From assembly GCF_000445475.1 (NCBI RefSeq), contig NZ_AUPZ01000002.1, forward strand, positions 62,001-126,000: a stretch of 64,000 bases of DNA. The letters are read 5' to 3'. Of the stretch, positions 41,409 to 50,315 are shown in pieces. Positions within the stretch are counted from its first letter, which is position 1. Each line of letters starts with the position of its first letter. Source of the DNA: Sulfurimonas hongkongensis. GTDB taxonomy: Bacteria; Campylobacterota; Campylobacteria; Campylobacterales; Sulfurimonadaceae. The position numbers and the translations under genes are program-made. The notes under the pieces are model-generated. The model did not search any database and was not told the origin of the DNA. It was given only the letters and a program-made list of their open reading frames with translations.

Positions 41409-42362
41409 TTAAGTTACCTGCTGATTGTTTTTAAAAAAATCATCTATAACATCACGATATTCACTAATGTCAGATATATTATTCACGCTATTTCTTAGCA
41501 CCGATGCACCTTGATAGCCTTTTGAGTATGTGTGCGTATGCTTTCTAAACATTGCCACACCGTGGCTTCCATAAAACTCTATCATCTTATCAAAATGCTC
41601 CATGATTATCTCATGCTTGATTTTGTTATCTATCTCTCTAGTTCCACTACAAAGCTGATGAAAAATCCACGGAGCACCAATTGCACCACGACCAATCATA
41701 ATACCATCACAGCCTGTATGCTCTTGTACCCACTTTGCTTTGTCGTACGAGTCAATATCACCATTTGCAATAACTGGGATAGAGAGGGACTCTTTTATCT
41801 CTTTAATAGCATCATAATCGACTTCAGACTTAAACTTCCCTGCTCTAGTTCTTCCATGAACTGCTATAAAGTCTGCACCACTCGCCTCAACCATTTTTGC
41901 TATCTCAATATGGTTTTTTTTCTCAAATCCAAGTCTTATCTTTACACTAGTTAGACTCTTATTTGAAGTCTCTTTCATAGTCTTTATGATATCTCCCATC
42001 AGAGGCAGATTTAAAAGCAGAGAGCTTCCACTTCCATGCCCTACAACTTTAGGAACAGGACAACCACAATTTAAGTCTAGTATATCTATGCCATCTTGCT
42101 CATTTAAAATCTCAACTGCGCTTCTTACAACATCTACATCTGAACCTGAGATTTGAACTGAGTAAGGGTCTTCAATGCTTGCTTTTTTAAGCATATGGAG
42201 TGTTTTTTGTGAGCCATGACTAAGTGCATTTGAGCTTATCATTTCACTCACAGTTAGATCTGCTCCAAATTTTTTTGCAACACTTCTAAATGGTAGGTCT
42301 GTATATCCAGCTAAAGGAGCTAGAACATATATAGATTTAGAAAAAGAGAGTTTATCAAGCAT
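41409..42362 (-). CDS. tRNA-dihydrouridine synthase
   Basis: FMN enzyme that reduces uridine in tRNA D-loops. The 317-residue TIM-barrel protein has LAPLAGYTDLPFRSVAKKFG at the N-terminus, the hallmark DILDLNCGCPVPKVV with the catalytic cysteine in the NCGCP loop, FIAVHGRTRAGKF, VIANGDI and GIMIGRGAIGAPW. These mark the DusB-like branch. Its ATG overlaps the stop of the upstream membrane protein gene by one base (TGATG). Length is normal. Confidence 0.93.
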   Translation of the reverse strand: MLDKLSFSKSIYVLAPLAGYTDLPFRSVAKKFGADLTVSEMISSNALSHGSQKTLHMLKKASIEDPYSVQISGSDVDVVRSAVEILNEQDGIDILDLNCGCPVPKVVGHGSGSSLLLNLPLMGDIIKTMKETSNKSLTSVKIRLGFEKKNHIEIAKMVEASGADFIAVHGRTRAGKFKSEVDYDAIKEIKESLSIPVIANGDIDSYDKAKWVQEHTGCDGIMIGRGAIGAPWIFHQLCSGTREIDNKIKHEIIMEHFDKMIEFYGSHGVAMFRKHTHTYSKGYQGASVLRNSVNNISDISEYRDVIDDFFKNNQQVT

Positions 42363-43378
42363 CAGATAAAAAGATTGATATTAAAATTTTTACCACACTC
42401 TTTTAGCGCACTATATGCTTTGTAGTTTTGGTACTCATGCTCTTGAGTGTTTAGTAGAAGTTCATTAGCAGGAGCTATCATCTCTAGGTCAAAAAGAGTA
42501 AATATATAAGCTTCAAAACCATCTTCTCGCTTCTCGCTTAGTATCTCAAAAAGCTTCATTCTCTGTTCTGGAATCATATTAGTAGAGAGTGCTGTTGATA
42601 TTTTTATAAGGTCTTTTGCATCTAAGTCAAGTGCATTTATCAAAGATATAAGCGCTTCATTAGAGATTTCCAAAGGGTTTTTTGAAGCATTAATTCTAGC
42701 TAAAACTATAAAAAGCCCAGCTTTTGTTAAAAATTGCTTATGTTGTTCTATAAGAGTTATCGGAGCAGTTGCAAGTATACCTGTATAGGCTTCTTTTACT
42801 AAAGACTCATCATAGTTTTCTATATGACTTAAAATATTCTCAGCTGTTATGCTCCCCTTTTTGTAGCGATTTTTATCATTTTGGATAACTAAAGGATTTT
42901 GTGGTTTTAGTGAGTATTTTTTAAGCTCAACTACTTCACCACTTTTAATGTCTTCTATAACCTTTAAAACGCTTTGAAGTTTTTCATTTTCAACTCCACT
43001 CTTTAGTAGAGCTGATGGAAAAAGAGTTGAGTTATCTATAATAAAACCTAGCAATTTATATCTTGGAGTTTTGTAACTATGTTCTCTCTCTTCTTTTGCA
43101 AGATAAGCCTCAGCAACTGCATCTATAATCTTCTCATAATCTTTATCATATTTTCTATCTTTAAAATTTGACAATATTGAGTAAAAAGACATATGAAAAA
43201 CACTCGCAACATATAGTATTAAAATAGGCACAATCACCCATATAGCAGTTGGCATCGCTGGTAGAGTAATACCAAATATATTCAGTGTCATAATATCTTG
43301 GGAGATATATGAATAAACATACCATCCCACCAAAGCAATCAGAATCAATGATGCTATTGTGTATCTTTTTATATACAT
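42362..43378 (-). CDS. Unknown membrane protein
   Basis: A 338-residue protein with two N-terminal membrane helices (about 9-28 and 43-64) and a long soluble part with many charged helices that should face the cytoplasm. I see no catalytic motif. The gene has a strong GGAGCG ribosome-binding site before the ATG at 43378, sits 17 bases after dksA and is translationally coupled to dus. The soluble part contains possible helical repeats (EISNEALISLINALDLDAKD, then MKLFEILSEKREDGFEAYIF). Function unknown. Confidence 0.75.
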   Translation of the reverse strand: MYIKRYTIASLILIALVGWYVYSYISQDIMTLNIFGITLPAMPTAIWVIVPILILYVASVFHMSFYSILSNFKDRKYDKDYEKIIDAVAEAYLAKEEREHSYKTPRYKLLGFIIDNSTLFPSALLKSGVENEKLQSVLKVIEDIKSGEVVELKKYSLKPQNPLVIQNDKNRYKKGSITAENILSHIENYDESLVKEAYTGILATAPITLIEQHKQFLTKAGLFIVLARINASKNPLEISNEALISLINALDLDAKDLIKISTALSTNMIPEQRMKLFEILSEKREDGFEAYIFTLFDLEMIAPANELLLNTQEHEYQNYKAYSALKECGKNFNINLFI

Positions 43379-43395
43379 AACTCGCTCCTTAAAAT

Positions 43396-43746
43396 TTAAC
43401 TAGACTTCTCTACTATCTCTCTACAATCTATGCAGTATATCGCATGAGGCTTAACTTTTAGTCTTTGAAAACCTATCGAGTCTTCACACATCTCACATAT
43501 ACCATAATCACCATTGGCAATCTTTGCTAAAGTGACTTCTATCTCTCTTAACTCTTTTTGTTGTTGGTTTACTATCGCACTCTCTACCATGGAGTTGTTA
43601 TTTACCGAAGCGTGATCGCCCTCATCATTTAACTCTAAAGAACTTAACTGAAACAACTCAGCATTAACACCCGAAATATTTTTTACAATTTGATCTTTTC
43701 TACTCTCTAGTATCTCTTTAAAGTAGTTTAATTCACTCTCTTGCAC
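43396..43746 (-). CDS. dksA: DksA/TraR-family zinc-finger protein
   Basis: Small RNA polymerase secondary-channel regulator that works with ppGpp. The 116-residue protein has a long coiled coil with a conserved acidic turn (LNDEGDHASVNNNS) and a C4 zinc finger: CEMCEDSIGFQRL followed by YCIDCREIV. It is shorter than the 151-residue E. coli DksA and similar to Campylobacter DksA. The start is a GTG at 43746 with GAAGGA upstream. It lies 12 bases after rlmH, in an operon with accD and rRNA/tRNA modification genes, fitting a growth-rate theme. Confidence 0.85.
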   Translation of the reverse strand: MQESELNYFKEILESRKDQIVKNISGVNAELFQLSSLELNDEGDHASVNNNSMVESAIVNQQQKELREIEVTLAKIANGDYGICEMCEDSIGFQRLKVKPHAIYCIDCREIVEKSS

Positions 43747-43758
43747 TTACACTTTCCT

Positions 43759-44217
43759 TCATTTATGATATGGATGATTACTCAGTATTGAAAAACCTCT
43801 ATAAATCTGCTCTAGCAAAACTACTTTTGCTATTTTATGACTCATTGTGAGATTACTTAAACTTATGACTGCATCACTTTGTTGTAAAAAGTCTTCATGC
43901 AATCCATAAGCGCCGCCTATGAAAAATTTAACGGACATTCTATCATTTAATAGCTTACTAAATTCAAAACTATCTATTATTTTGCCCTCAGGATGCAAAC
44001 TTACACAAAAGCCACTGCCCATATAGGGTGAAAAAGCTCTTGTGTATGCTTCTTTTGAGGCATCTGATGAGATAGTGTGTGCTTTTGTTACATCTTTTGA
44101 AAAAAGCTCTATATCCTCCACTTTTGTAAAACGGGATATCATTTTTGTAAGCTCTTTATATAGTGGATCATAAGTTGAGCGTTCTTTTTTTGCGATGCTA
44201 ATAATCTCTATCTTCAC
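43759..44217 (-). CDS. rlmH: 23S rRNA pseudouridine-1915 methyltransferase
   Basis: SPOUT-fold enzyme that methylates N3 of pseudouridine 1915 in 23S rRNA. The 152-residue protein has the knotted SAM-binding segment [13 protein letters not shown] and [22 protein letters not shown], ending in the conserved HPYHK. The start is a GTG at 44217 directly after the stop of the thiE-like gene (TAAGTG). Length is normal. Confidence 0.94.
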   Translation of the reverse strand: MKIEIISIAKKERSTYDPLYKELTKMISRFTKVEDIELFSKDVTKAHTISSDASKEAYTRAFSPYMGSGFCVSLHPEGKIIDSFEFSKLLNDRMSVKFFIGGAYGLHEDFLQQSDAVISLSNLTMSHKIAKVVLLEQIYRGFSILSNHPYHK

Positions 44218-44775
44218 TTATAAAAGCCCGCTTCCTATAACTCTATAAGTAACATTGCTAAACTCGTCATCAAGTTTCACGCCACCAATAGCAGCGACTA
44301 GATGCTTTGACTTTGCGGCTATAGAGTCTAACTCTTTACCTAAGATAGTAGATATATTTGATTTTGTAGAACTCTCTCTATATGCACCAAGTCCTATATA
44401 GTTTAAGTCCATCTCATTTGCAAGAAGAACTTCTGCTTCATTATGAGTTGAGATGCCAAGAAGTTTTTCTTTTATAACACTTCTAAGTATCTTTACCGCC
44501 TTAATGGCATCTGCATCTATTGATTTTAAATCCTCTTGTCCTACATGAACGCCATCACAAAACTCTACAAGCTCATAAGCATCATTTACTATCAAAAAGC
44601 CATCATATATTTTTCTAATCGCTATAAGTTGCTGCTTTATAAAAGCTATATCTGCATTTTTATTTCTATACTGAATAATCTCTGCTTTGTTAGCTTTTGC
44701 AACTCTTACAAACTCTTCTAAAGTGAGCTCATTTCTATCAAGGAGTTCTTGGTCACATAAGGCATAGAGTCTCAT
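44218..44775 (-). CDS. thiE: Thiamine-phosphate synthase-like protein
   Basis: A 185-residue TIM-barrel protein of the ThiE/TenI group, which joins the thiazole and pyrimidine halves of thiamine. Recognisable are AEIIQYRNKN (pyrophosphate side), FLIVNDAYELVEFCDGVHVGQ, LGISTHNEAE, YIGLGAYRESSTKS and AAIGGV. It is some 20 to 25 residues shorter than typical ThiE and ends soon after the GGV and IGSGLL strands, so the last helix is missing or minimal; a TenI-type regulator or a reduced ThiE are alternatives. The ATG overlaps the accD stop by one base (TAATG). No other thi gene is present. Confidence 0.7.
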   Translation of the reverse strand: MRLYALCDQELLDRNELTLEEFVRVAKANKAEIIQYRNKNADIAFIKQQLIAIRKIYDGFLIVNDAYELVEFCDGVHVGQEDLKSIDADAIKAVKILRSVIKEKLLGISTHNEAEVLLANEMDLNYIGLGAYRESSTKSNISTILGKELDSIAAKSKHLVAAIGGVKLDDEFSNVTYRVIGSGLL

Positions 44776-45620
44776 TAAGCAACTTTTAGAAGTGTTAACA
44801 TGTCTGAGAGAGTCTTTTTAAGCTCATTTCTATTTACTATCATATCGATAGATCCTTTTTCAAGCAAAAATTCCGCTCTTTGAAAACCATCAGGAAGAGC
44901 TGAACCTATAGTCTGCTCTATTACTCTTTGCCCTGCAAAGCCTATCAAAGCACCCGGTTCTGCGATTATAATATCGCCTAGAGTTGCAAATGAAGCACTA
45001 ACTCCACCCATAGTTGGGTCTGTTAAAACTGAGATATATGGGATGTTGTATCTTGCAAGTTTTGCAAGAGCTGCTGATGTTTTACTCATCTGCAAAAGAG
45101 AGAAAGTACTCTCTTGCATCCTCGCACCTCCACTAGCACTCAGTATGACTAAACCTTGTCTTTTTTCTATAGCACGATTTACTGCTCGCACTATCTTCTC
45201 ACCCTCTACAGAGCCTAAAGAGCCACCCATAAAGGCAAAGTCAAAGATTACAATTTGAGCATCAACTCCGTTCATAATTATCTCACCACTAACCACAGAT
45301 GATTTTCTTCCAGTCTTAGCAAAGCCCTCTTCTATTCTTTTTGTGTAAGCTTTAGAGTCCACAAATTTTATAGGGTCTACTGGATGAAGATTTGCATCAT
45401 ACTCTACAAATGAGCCTTCATCTTCTAAAAGTTTTATTCTCTCTTTTACACCGATGCGAAGATGAAAACCGCATTTTGGACAGACATAGTTTTGATTTTC
45501 TACCTCTTTGTAGTACATCAAAGAGTGACAAGATTTACACTTTACCCAGTGTGAAGATGATTCGTTTTTAATGGCTTCTTTTTTATTTGAGTTAAAAGAA
45601 AAAATGCTTAAGAGATTCAA
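44775..45620 (-). CDS. accD: Acetyl-CoA carboxylase carboxyltransferase subunit beta
   Basis: With AccA forms the carboxyltransferase that makes malonyl-CoA for fatty acid synthesis. The 281-residue protein has the N-terminal zinc ribbon CKSCHSLMY and CPKCGFHLR, and the crotonase-like domain with [35 protein letters not shown] and [14 protein letters not shown]. The start is a TTG at 45620 with AAGGAT upstream; no closer ATG fits. It opens a seven-gene transcript running to the PD-(D/E)XK-like gene. Confidence 0.95.
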   Translation of the reverse strand: MNLLSIFSFNSNKKEAIKNESSSHWVKCKSCHSLMYYKEVENQNYVCPKCGFHLRIGVKERIKLLEDEGSFVEYDANLHPVDPIKFVDSKAYTKRIEEGFAKTGRKSSVVSGEIIMNGVDAQIVIFDFAFMGGSLGSVEGEKIVRAVNRAIEKRQGLVILSASGGARMQESTFSLLQMSKTSAALAKLARYNIPYISVLTDPTMGGVSASFATLGDIIIAEPGALIGFAGQRVIEQTIGSALPDGFQRAEFLLEKGSIDMIVNRNELKKTLSDMLTLLKVA

Positions 45621-45653
45621 AGAGTATCCTTTTTATATATAAAATTGCGAGCG

Positions 45654-45659
45654 ATTATA
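45654..45659 (-). promoter_or_regulatory. -10 box of the accD operon
   Basis: Minus strand CGATATAATCGC, 34 bases before the accD TTG start. The same core precedes the CoA-binding gene near 11056. Confidence 0.5.
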
Positions 45660-45804
45660 TCGTATTTATACTTTAAACTGTAAAAATCATATAGATTGTA
45701 TCAATATTATTTACTGTTTTATAGATTTTAATTATACTTAAAGTAATTTTATATATTATGATAAGGTGACAAATTAATGACAATTTTATGTTAAACTTTT
45801 ATGT

Positions 45805-45868
45805 AATTGAACCTTCTGATTAATTTATAAACTAGATTCCGTGTCAAGCACGGAATGACGGGACACGC
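45805..45868. repeat. Copy 2 of a 64-bp dispersed intergenic repeat
   Basis: 55 of 64 positions match 24882-24945. This copy contains a perfect stem: attccgtg at 45836-45843, loop tcaag, and cacggaat at 45849-45856. The 'attccgtgtcaagcacggaat' core resembles palindromic elements found scattered in intergenic DNA of many bacteria. The copy keeps its pairing, so it may be younger or under constraint. Confidence 0.75.
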
Positions 45869-45922
45869 GTCATCCTGAACAAACAAACCGTCATCCTGAA
45901 CAAACAAACCGTCATACTGAAC
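45868..45922 (+). repeat. 21-base tandem repeat
   Basis: The unit cgtcatcctgaacaaacaaac occurs exactly at 45868-45888 and 45889-45909. A third, partial unit (cgtcatactgaac) begins at 45910 and runs into cttgattcaggatct, which pairs as ctgaa...ttcag. The full form, 'gtcatcctgaacttgattcaggatct', is a common type of intergenic palindrome; here its left half has been duplicated. Confidence 0.8.
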
Positions 45923-45995
45923 TTGATTCAGGATCTACCTTAATAATTATTCAGAGCACTCAATTAAAAAAAGATAAAGACTTCAAAGGTTAAAT

Positions 45996-46829
45996 ATGAG
46001 CAAGGATACCAAACAAAGCGCCGATTTGGCAAAAGAGTTACACCAAACAAATAAGATTCTTAAAGAGTATAAAAAGGCTGTTGATGAGTCAACAATCTTC
46101 TCTATTGGTGATTTAAGCGGGAAAATAACTTATGCAAATAAACAATTTAGAAGTATCTCTGGCTATACGCTAGAAGAACTTATAGGAAAGCCTCACTCTA
46201 TAGTCCGTGATCCAAACACTCCAAAAGAGATATTTGAAGATATGTGGCAAACTATACAAAATAAAAAAGTATGGAGAGGAACTCTAAGTAACCGCAAAAA
46301 AAATGGTGAGATCTACTATGTAGATGCGACTATAGTCCCCATCCTTGATGAAAATGATGAGATTGTTGAGTATGCAGGAATACGAAGCGACATCACACTT
46401 TTAGTAAATAAAGAGAAGGAACTCCTAGAATTAAGAGATAAACAGAGATTTGAAGATGTTGATAAAGCACTAAAAATTACCAACTCAAACATTTTAGCAT
46501 CTATACCAATTGCATCTATCCTTGTATGTGAAAGATCTCATAAAATCATAGGGTTCAATGAGTGTTTTGAATCTATGTTTTTTGAGAGTTCATTTTTACA
46601 AAAAGAGCCTAAAATAGGCGAACTTTTACTAAAAAATGAAGATGATGCCATCTATGAAGATGAGCAGATTAGTTTTGTTCAAAGATATGAATTATTAACT
46701 CCAGATTGTAAAGCCTACATAGATGTTAATGGCGAAAAAGTTGAGTTTTTGATGGGTGTAAAAAAACTTAGCGAAGCTTTTATTGTCTCTTTTGCTGCTA
46801 AGGGATATGCATGCAAAACTACCATATAA
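45996..46829 (+). CDS. Tandem PAS-domain sensor without output domain
   Basis: A 277-residue cytoplasmic protein. PAS 1 (about 30-145) is an Aer-like redox PAS: IFSIGDLSGKITYANKQF, ISGYTLEELIGKPHSIVRDPN, then WRGTLSNRKKNGEIYYVDAT and YAGIRSDIT. A linker coil follows and a second, weaker PAS (about 165-275, IASILVCERSHKIIGFNECF). There is no kinase, GGDEF or methyl-accepting domain, so it must signal through a partner. The gene ends 19 bases inside the next gene, a propeller/helical-repeat protein, which suggests that the two proteins work together. AAAGG precedes the ATG. Confidence 0.85.
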   Translation: MSKDTKQSADLAKELHQTNKILKEYKKAVDESTIFSIGDLSGKITYANKQFRSISGYTLEELIGKPHSIVRDPNTPKEIFEDMWQTIQNKKVWRGTLSNRKKNGEIYYVDATIVPILDENDEIVEYAGIRSDITLLVNKEKELLELRDKQRFEDVDKALKITNSNILASIPIASILVCERSHKIIGFNECFESMFFESSFLQKEPKIGELLLKNEDDAIYEDEQISFVQRYELLTPDCKAYIDVNGEKVEFLMGVKKLSEAFIVSFAAKGYACKTTI

Positions 46830-48907
46830 AAAACCATTTTACACTTGAGAATCCAATCGTAGAAGTAAAACTACAAGAAGACAATATCTCTTTTGTAGAT
46901 TCTCAAAATGTTTTATATATCTTTGATAAAAAATTCAAATTGTCCTTAAAAATGAAGCTAGACAAAAGTAATGATACCAGACATATGTTTTGCAATGAGT
47001 TTAATATCTCTAAAAACAGTATCTCTGTGCCCTTGAAAAAAAATCTCATCTCAACTCTCTATAATGAAGGGAAGATAAAGGCCACATTTAAAAGTACTAT
47101 CCATCAAAGTAATATAAACTTCACCCGTTATTCTAAAGATGCTAAATATCTACTAAGTGCTAGTCTAGATGGAAAGGTTTTTATACACGACTTAGAGACA
47201 AAAACCATAAGATATAGTTATAAAAACAGACCAGATTACTGTTCATATGCTACTTTTTCACACAAAAACAAACTTGTTTTTGTGTCATACTTTAATCGTA
47301 CTAATACTCTACTAAACCTACAAGATGACACTCTTGTAGAGTTTAATACTAACGACCCTATAGAACTTGCGATTTTTTTTGATGAAGATAGAAAACTCTT
47401 TTTAGCAAATAGAGAGGGTTATAGTATTATTTATGACTGCATAGAAAAAGAGATTATAAGTCAAAAAGTTCTTTTTACTCACTGGCCAACTAGTGCAACT
47501 CTCTCACAAAACAGAAAAAACATAGTAATTGGCACTAGAACAAACAAGCTTTACATAATAGACCCTTTTAAAAATGAGCTTATAAATAGCATGGATTTTG
47601 AAGATAGTGCAGTCGCAAATGTTGATATAAAAAACAATGACTTACTTATAGGCTTTACAAATGGAAATCTATCTTTAATAGACTTAAGCTACAAAAAAGA
47701 GCAGTTTCTTCATCATGTAAATCTAAAAGAGTATGACAAAGCCAAGGAGATACTAGATAGTAACTGCTTTTTATATCTTGATGATGCTATAGATAAATTC
47801 AAAAAGAGTTTTGATGAAGTTTTAGTAAAAGCAAAAGAACTTATTACCAAAAAGTTTGTTGATGAAGCTATAAAGCTAGTAGATCCTTTTATGCAATATA
47901 AAGAGTTCAAAACAAAGATAGATGCACTTCTTATACAACAAGACCATATAGCCCACTTTATAGAAGCAGTTGAAAAAAAAGAAATACAAAATGCTTACTT
48001 TTTTGCTCAAAAATACCCAATAATAGAGTCCCTCCACTACTATACTTTACTAGAAAACCGCTGGGAAAAAATTTATGCCGAAGCTAGAAGTGCATTAGAA
48101 GAAGATCCTCTTAGAGGTGTACATAAAGCAAAAAATATCTTAAGTCCTTATGAGAAAATCCCACAAAAGAGTGAACTTATAAAGTTTCTTCTAAACAATA
48201 GTGTAATGTTGAGTAGAGCTGATGCAGCGGTGAAAAAGCAGGACTTTAAAACATATTTTAGACTTGTAGAAGAGTTTGATTTTTTAAAACAAACCAGACT
48301 CTTTAAAAAGATACAAGACTTAGCAGTATCCATAAAGAACAAAGCTACACAACTTTATGCAGATGGAGAATATAAAGCGGCACAAAACACTTTTAGAACT
48401 ATTTTAGACTTTCAAGAGTATAAACAATTTGCGCTCAATGAGATAGAAAAAATAGACCATATATTAAGATTTCAATTTGCGATAGAGAAGGGAAATAAGA
48501 AGCTAATATACTCTTTTGCTAACAAATATAATTTTTTAAGTTTTACACCAGAATTTGAGGGCTTCAATGAAGAGTTTGATAAACATATAAACAAAGCTCT
48601 AAAGGTCACAAAATATGGAGATGTTAAAAAAGCCAGATATATACTAAATGACTACATAGGAATAAAAGAGCTAGAGAAAAAGATAGATAACTGCATTAAG
48701 ATTGGCTATCTTAAGCAGTTCGAAAATACAGATGCAAGCCCAAAAGAACAAGATTTATTTTTAAAGAGATATAACTTTTTATTTGGAATTGATAACCTCT
48801 TAGAAGCATCAATGATAAAAAAATCTCTATCTGCCCTTTTTAAAGAGTTCTGTGAGGACCCATCAACTCTTGAAGTAAAACGCTATCCAGACTCCTTGCA
48901 TCTTTAG
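46811..48907 (+). CDS. WD40-like propeller with helical repeats, paralog of the 7.2-9.4 kb gene
   Basis: A 698-residue cytoplasmic protein of unknown role. Residues 1 to about 297 look like a beta-propeller with poorly conserved WD-like blades (YSKDAKYLLSASLDGKVFIH is the clearest). Residues 300-698 are helical. The region 401-540 aligns with 404-550 of the protein at 7245-9371: YTLLENRWEKIYAEARSALE with LYKTLELNWKKTFSEAKRYA, then LSPY, PQK, KKQDFK and ILDF at matching spacing. It overlaps the PAS gene by 19 bases and so is translationally linked to it. The pairing of a redox-type PAS protein with a propeller/solenoid protein suggests a signalling scaffold, which is an inference. Confidence 0.85.
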   Translation: MQNYHIKNHFTLENPIVEVKLQEDNISFVDSQNVLYIFDKKFKLSLKMKLDKSNDTRHMFCNEFNISKNSISVPLKKNLISTLYNEGKIKATFKSTIHQSNINFTRYSKDAKYLLSASLDGKVFIHDLETKTIRYSYKNRPDYCSYATFSHKNKLVFVSYFNRTNTLLNLQDDTLVEFNTNDPIELAIFFDEDRKLFLANREGYSIIYDCIEKEIISQKVLFTHWPTSATLSQNRKNIVIGTRTNKLYIIDPFKNELINSMDFEDSAVANVDIKNNDLLIGFTNGNLSLIDLSYKKEQFLHHVNLKEYDKAKEILDSNCFLYLDDAIDKFKKSFDEVLVKAKELITKKFVDEAIKLVDPFMQYKEFKTKIDALLIQQDHIAHFIEAVEKKEIQNAYFFAQKYPIIESLHYYTLLENRWEKIYAEARSALEEDPLRGVHKAKNILSPYEKIPQKSELIKFLLNNSVMLSRADAAVKKQDFKTYFRLVEEFDFLKQTRLFKKIQDLAVSIKNKATQLYADGEYKAAQNTFRTILDFQEYKQFALNEIEKIDHILRFQFAIEKGNKKLIYSFANKYNFLSFTPEFEGFNEEFDKHINKALKVTKYGDVKKARYILNDYIGIKELEKKIDNCIKIGYLKQFENTDASPKEQDLFLKRYNFLFGIDNLLEASMIKKSLSALFKEFCEDPSTLEVKRYPDSLHL

Positions 48908-48930
48908 TATTTAACCAAAACCAAGAACCA

Positions 48931-50313
48931 TTAGAGCAAGTTTTTAACTATGTTTCTAGCGGCTTCTCTTCCATCATATGCAGCAGTTACAACTAAATCA
49001 GCACCTCTATAACAATCTCCACCAGCATAGACTCCAGCAGTAGTAGTCTCATATGTCTCTTCATTTATTATGATACCACCCCAACTATTTGTCTCTATGC
49101 CATTTTCATGTAAAAAAGATGGTATTTCTGTATCAAAACCTAAAGACATAATAATAATATCAGCGTTAATTTTTATCTGGCTATCTTTTATCTCTTGCAT
49201 CTTTTGGCGACCACTCTCATCTTTTGCACCAAGAGTAGTTTTAATGACCTTTACAGATATAGCTTGCCCTGTATCATTTAAAATAATCTCTTTTGGAGCT
49301 AAATTAAACATAAACTCAACGCCCTCCTCCATCGCATTTTTATACTCTTTTTTACTTCCTGGCATATTTTGTGCATCTCTTCTGTATAAACATCTAACTC
49401 TTTTTGCATCTTCTCTTTTTGCAGTCCTCAGACAGTCCATAGCAGTATCTCCACCACCGATTACAACTACATCCAAATCTTTAAAGTCAAACTTTTTATC
49501 ATAAGGAAGTTTAAAGTTTTTTTTCTGCATTGCAGTTAGATACTCCATCGCATCGTAAATATTAGGAGCATTTTCACCTACAAGCGAGGCTTTCTTTGCT
49601 TTAGTTGCACCTATGCCTATAAACATCGCATCGTGAGAGTTAGCTATCTCTTCAAAAGAGATATCTCTGCCTACTTCACAATTTAAGATGAGTTTTAGTC
49701 CAGCCTCTTTCAAAAGTCTTACACGACGCTCAACTATCTTTTTATCTAACTTAAAGTTAGGGATACCATAAGTTAAAAGCCCACCTGCTCTATCACTTCT
49801 CTCATAGATACTAACAGCAATTCCTGAGCGAAGAAGATATGTAGCGCACGAGAGTCCAGCTGGTCCACTTCCTATGATGGCTACACTCTTGTTTGTACTT
49901 ATACCAGGAAATGTAGGCTTGTATCCAGCTTTAAATCCCTCTTCTGTTATATGAGTCTCAACTGAGCCGATTGTGATAGCACCATGACCATCATTTAGCG
50001 TACAGTCTCCCTCACAGAGTCTCTCATGCGGACATACTCTTCCCATCACTTCTGGAAAAGGCGATGGCTCATTTGAGAGCTTAAATGCAAACTCCAAATC
50101 ACTCTGTGCTACAGCCTTTAGCCATTGCGGTATATAGTTGTGAAGCGGACACTTATTTAGACAAAATGGGTCACCACACTGTATACATCTCTCGCTTTGA
50201 GTTGAAGCCTCTTTTTCATCAAAGAGCTCATAAATCTCGCCAAAATCTTTTGTTCTCTCAACTACATCTCTTTTCTTTGCATCTACTCTTTGGGTTGTTA
50301 AGTACTCTTTCAT
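48931..50313 (-). CDS. gltD: Glutamate synthase small subunit
   Basis: NADPH-oxidising subunit passing electrons to GltB. The 460-residue protein has N-terminal iron-sulfur cysteines (CIQCGDPFCLNKCPLHNYIP and CPHERLCEGDC), the FAD-binding VAIIGSGPAGLSCATYLL, NADPH-binding VVIGGGDTAMDCLRTA and the C-terminal GVYAGGDCYRGADLVVTA. Length is typical. It begins 2 bases after the gltB stop, so it is co-expressed with gltB. Confidence 0.95.
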   Translation of the reverse strand: MKEYLTTQRVDAKKRDVVERTKDFGEIYELFDEKEASTQSERCIQCGDPFCLNKCPLHNYIPQWLKAVAQSDLEFAFKLSNEPSPFPEVMGRVCPHERLCEGDCTLNDGHGAITIGSVETHITEEGFKAGYKPTFPGISTNKSVAIIGSGPAGLSCATYLLRSGIAVSIYERSDRAGGLLTYGIPNFKLDKKIVERRVRLLKEAGLKLILNCEVGRDISFEEIANSHDAMFIGIGATKAKKASLVGENAPNIYDAMEYLTAMQKKNFKLPYDKKFDFKDLDVVVIGGGDTAMDCLRTAKREDAKRVRCLYRRDAQNMPGSKKEYKNAMEEGVEFMFNLAPKEIILNDTGQAISVKVIKTTLGAKDESGRQKMQEIKDSQIKINADIIIMSLGFDTEIPSFLHENGIETNSWGGIIINEETYETTTAGVYAGGDCYRGADLVVTAAYDGREAARNIVKNLL

Positions 50314-50315
50314 AG

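Larger units (their letters stand above)
45660..45995. other. Intergenic region between divergent accD and PAS genes
   Basis: About 340 bases without a gene. The left half is plain AT-rich DNA with the accD promoter; no clear -10 box for the PAS gene is visible. The right half holds the dispersed repeat (45805-45868), its hairpin, and 21-base tandem units (45868-45909) ending in a tgaacttgattca hairpin. No RNA gene is recognised. Confidence 0.5.

Noticed and set aside
49070-49504. A 144-codon open frame antisense to gltD
   Set aside because: Composition is that of an antisense shadow and it would disrupt a clear gltD.
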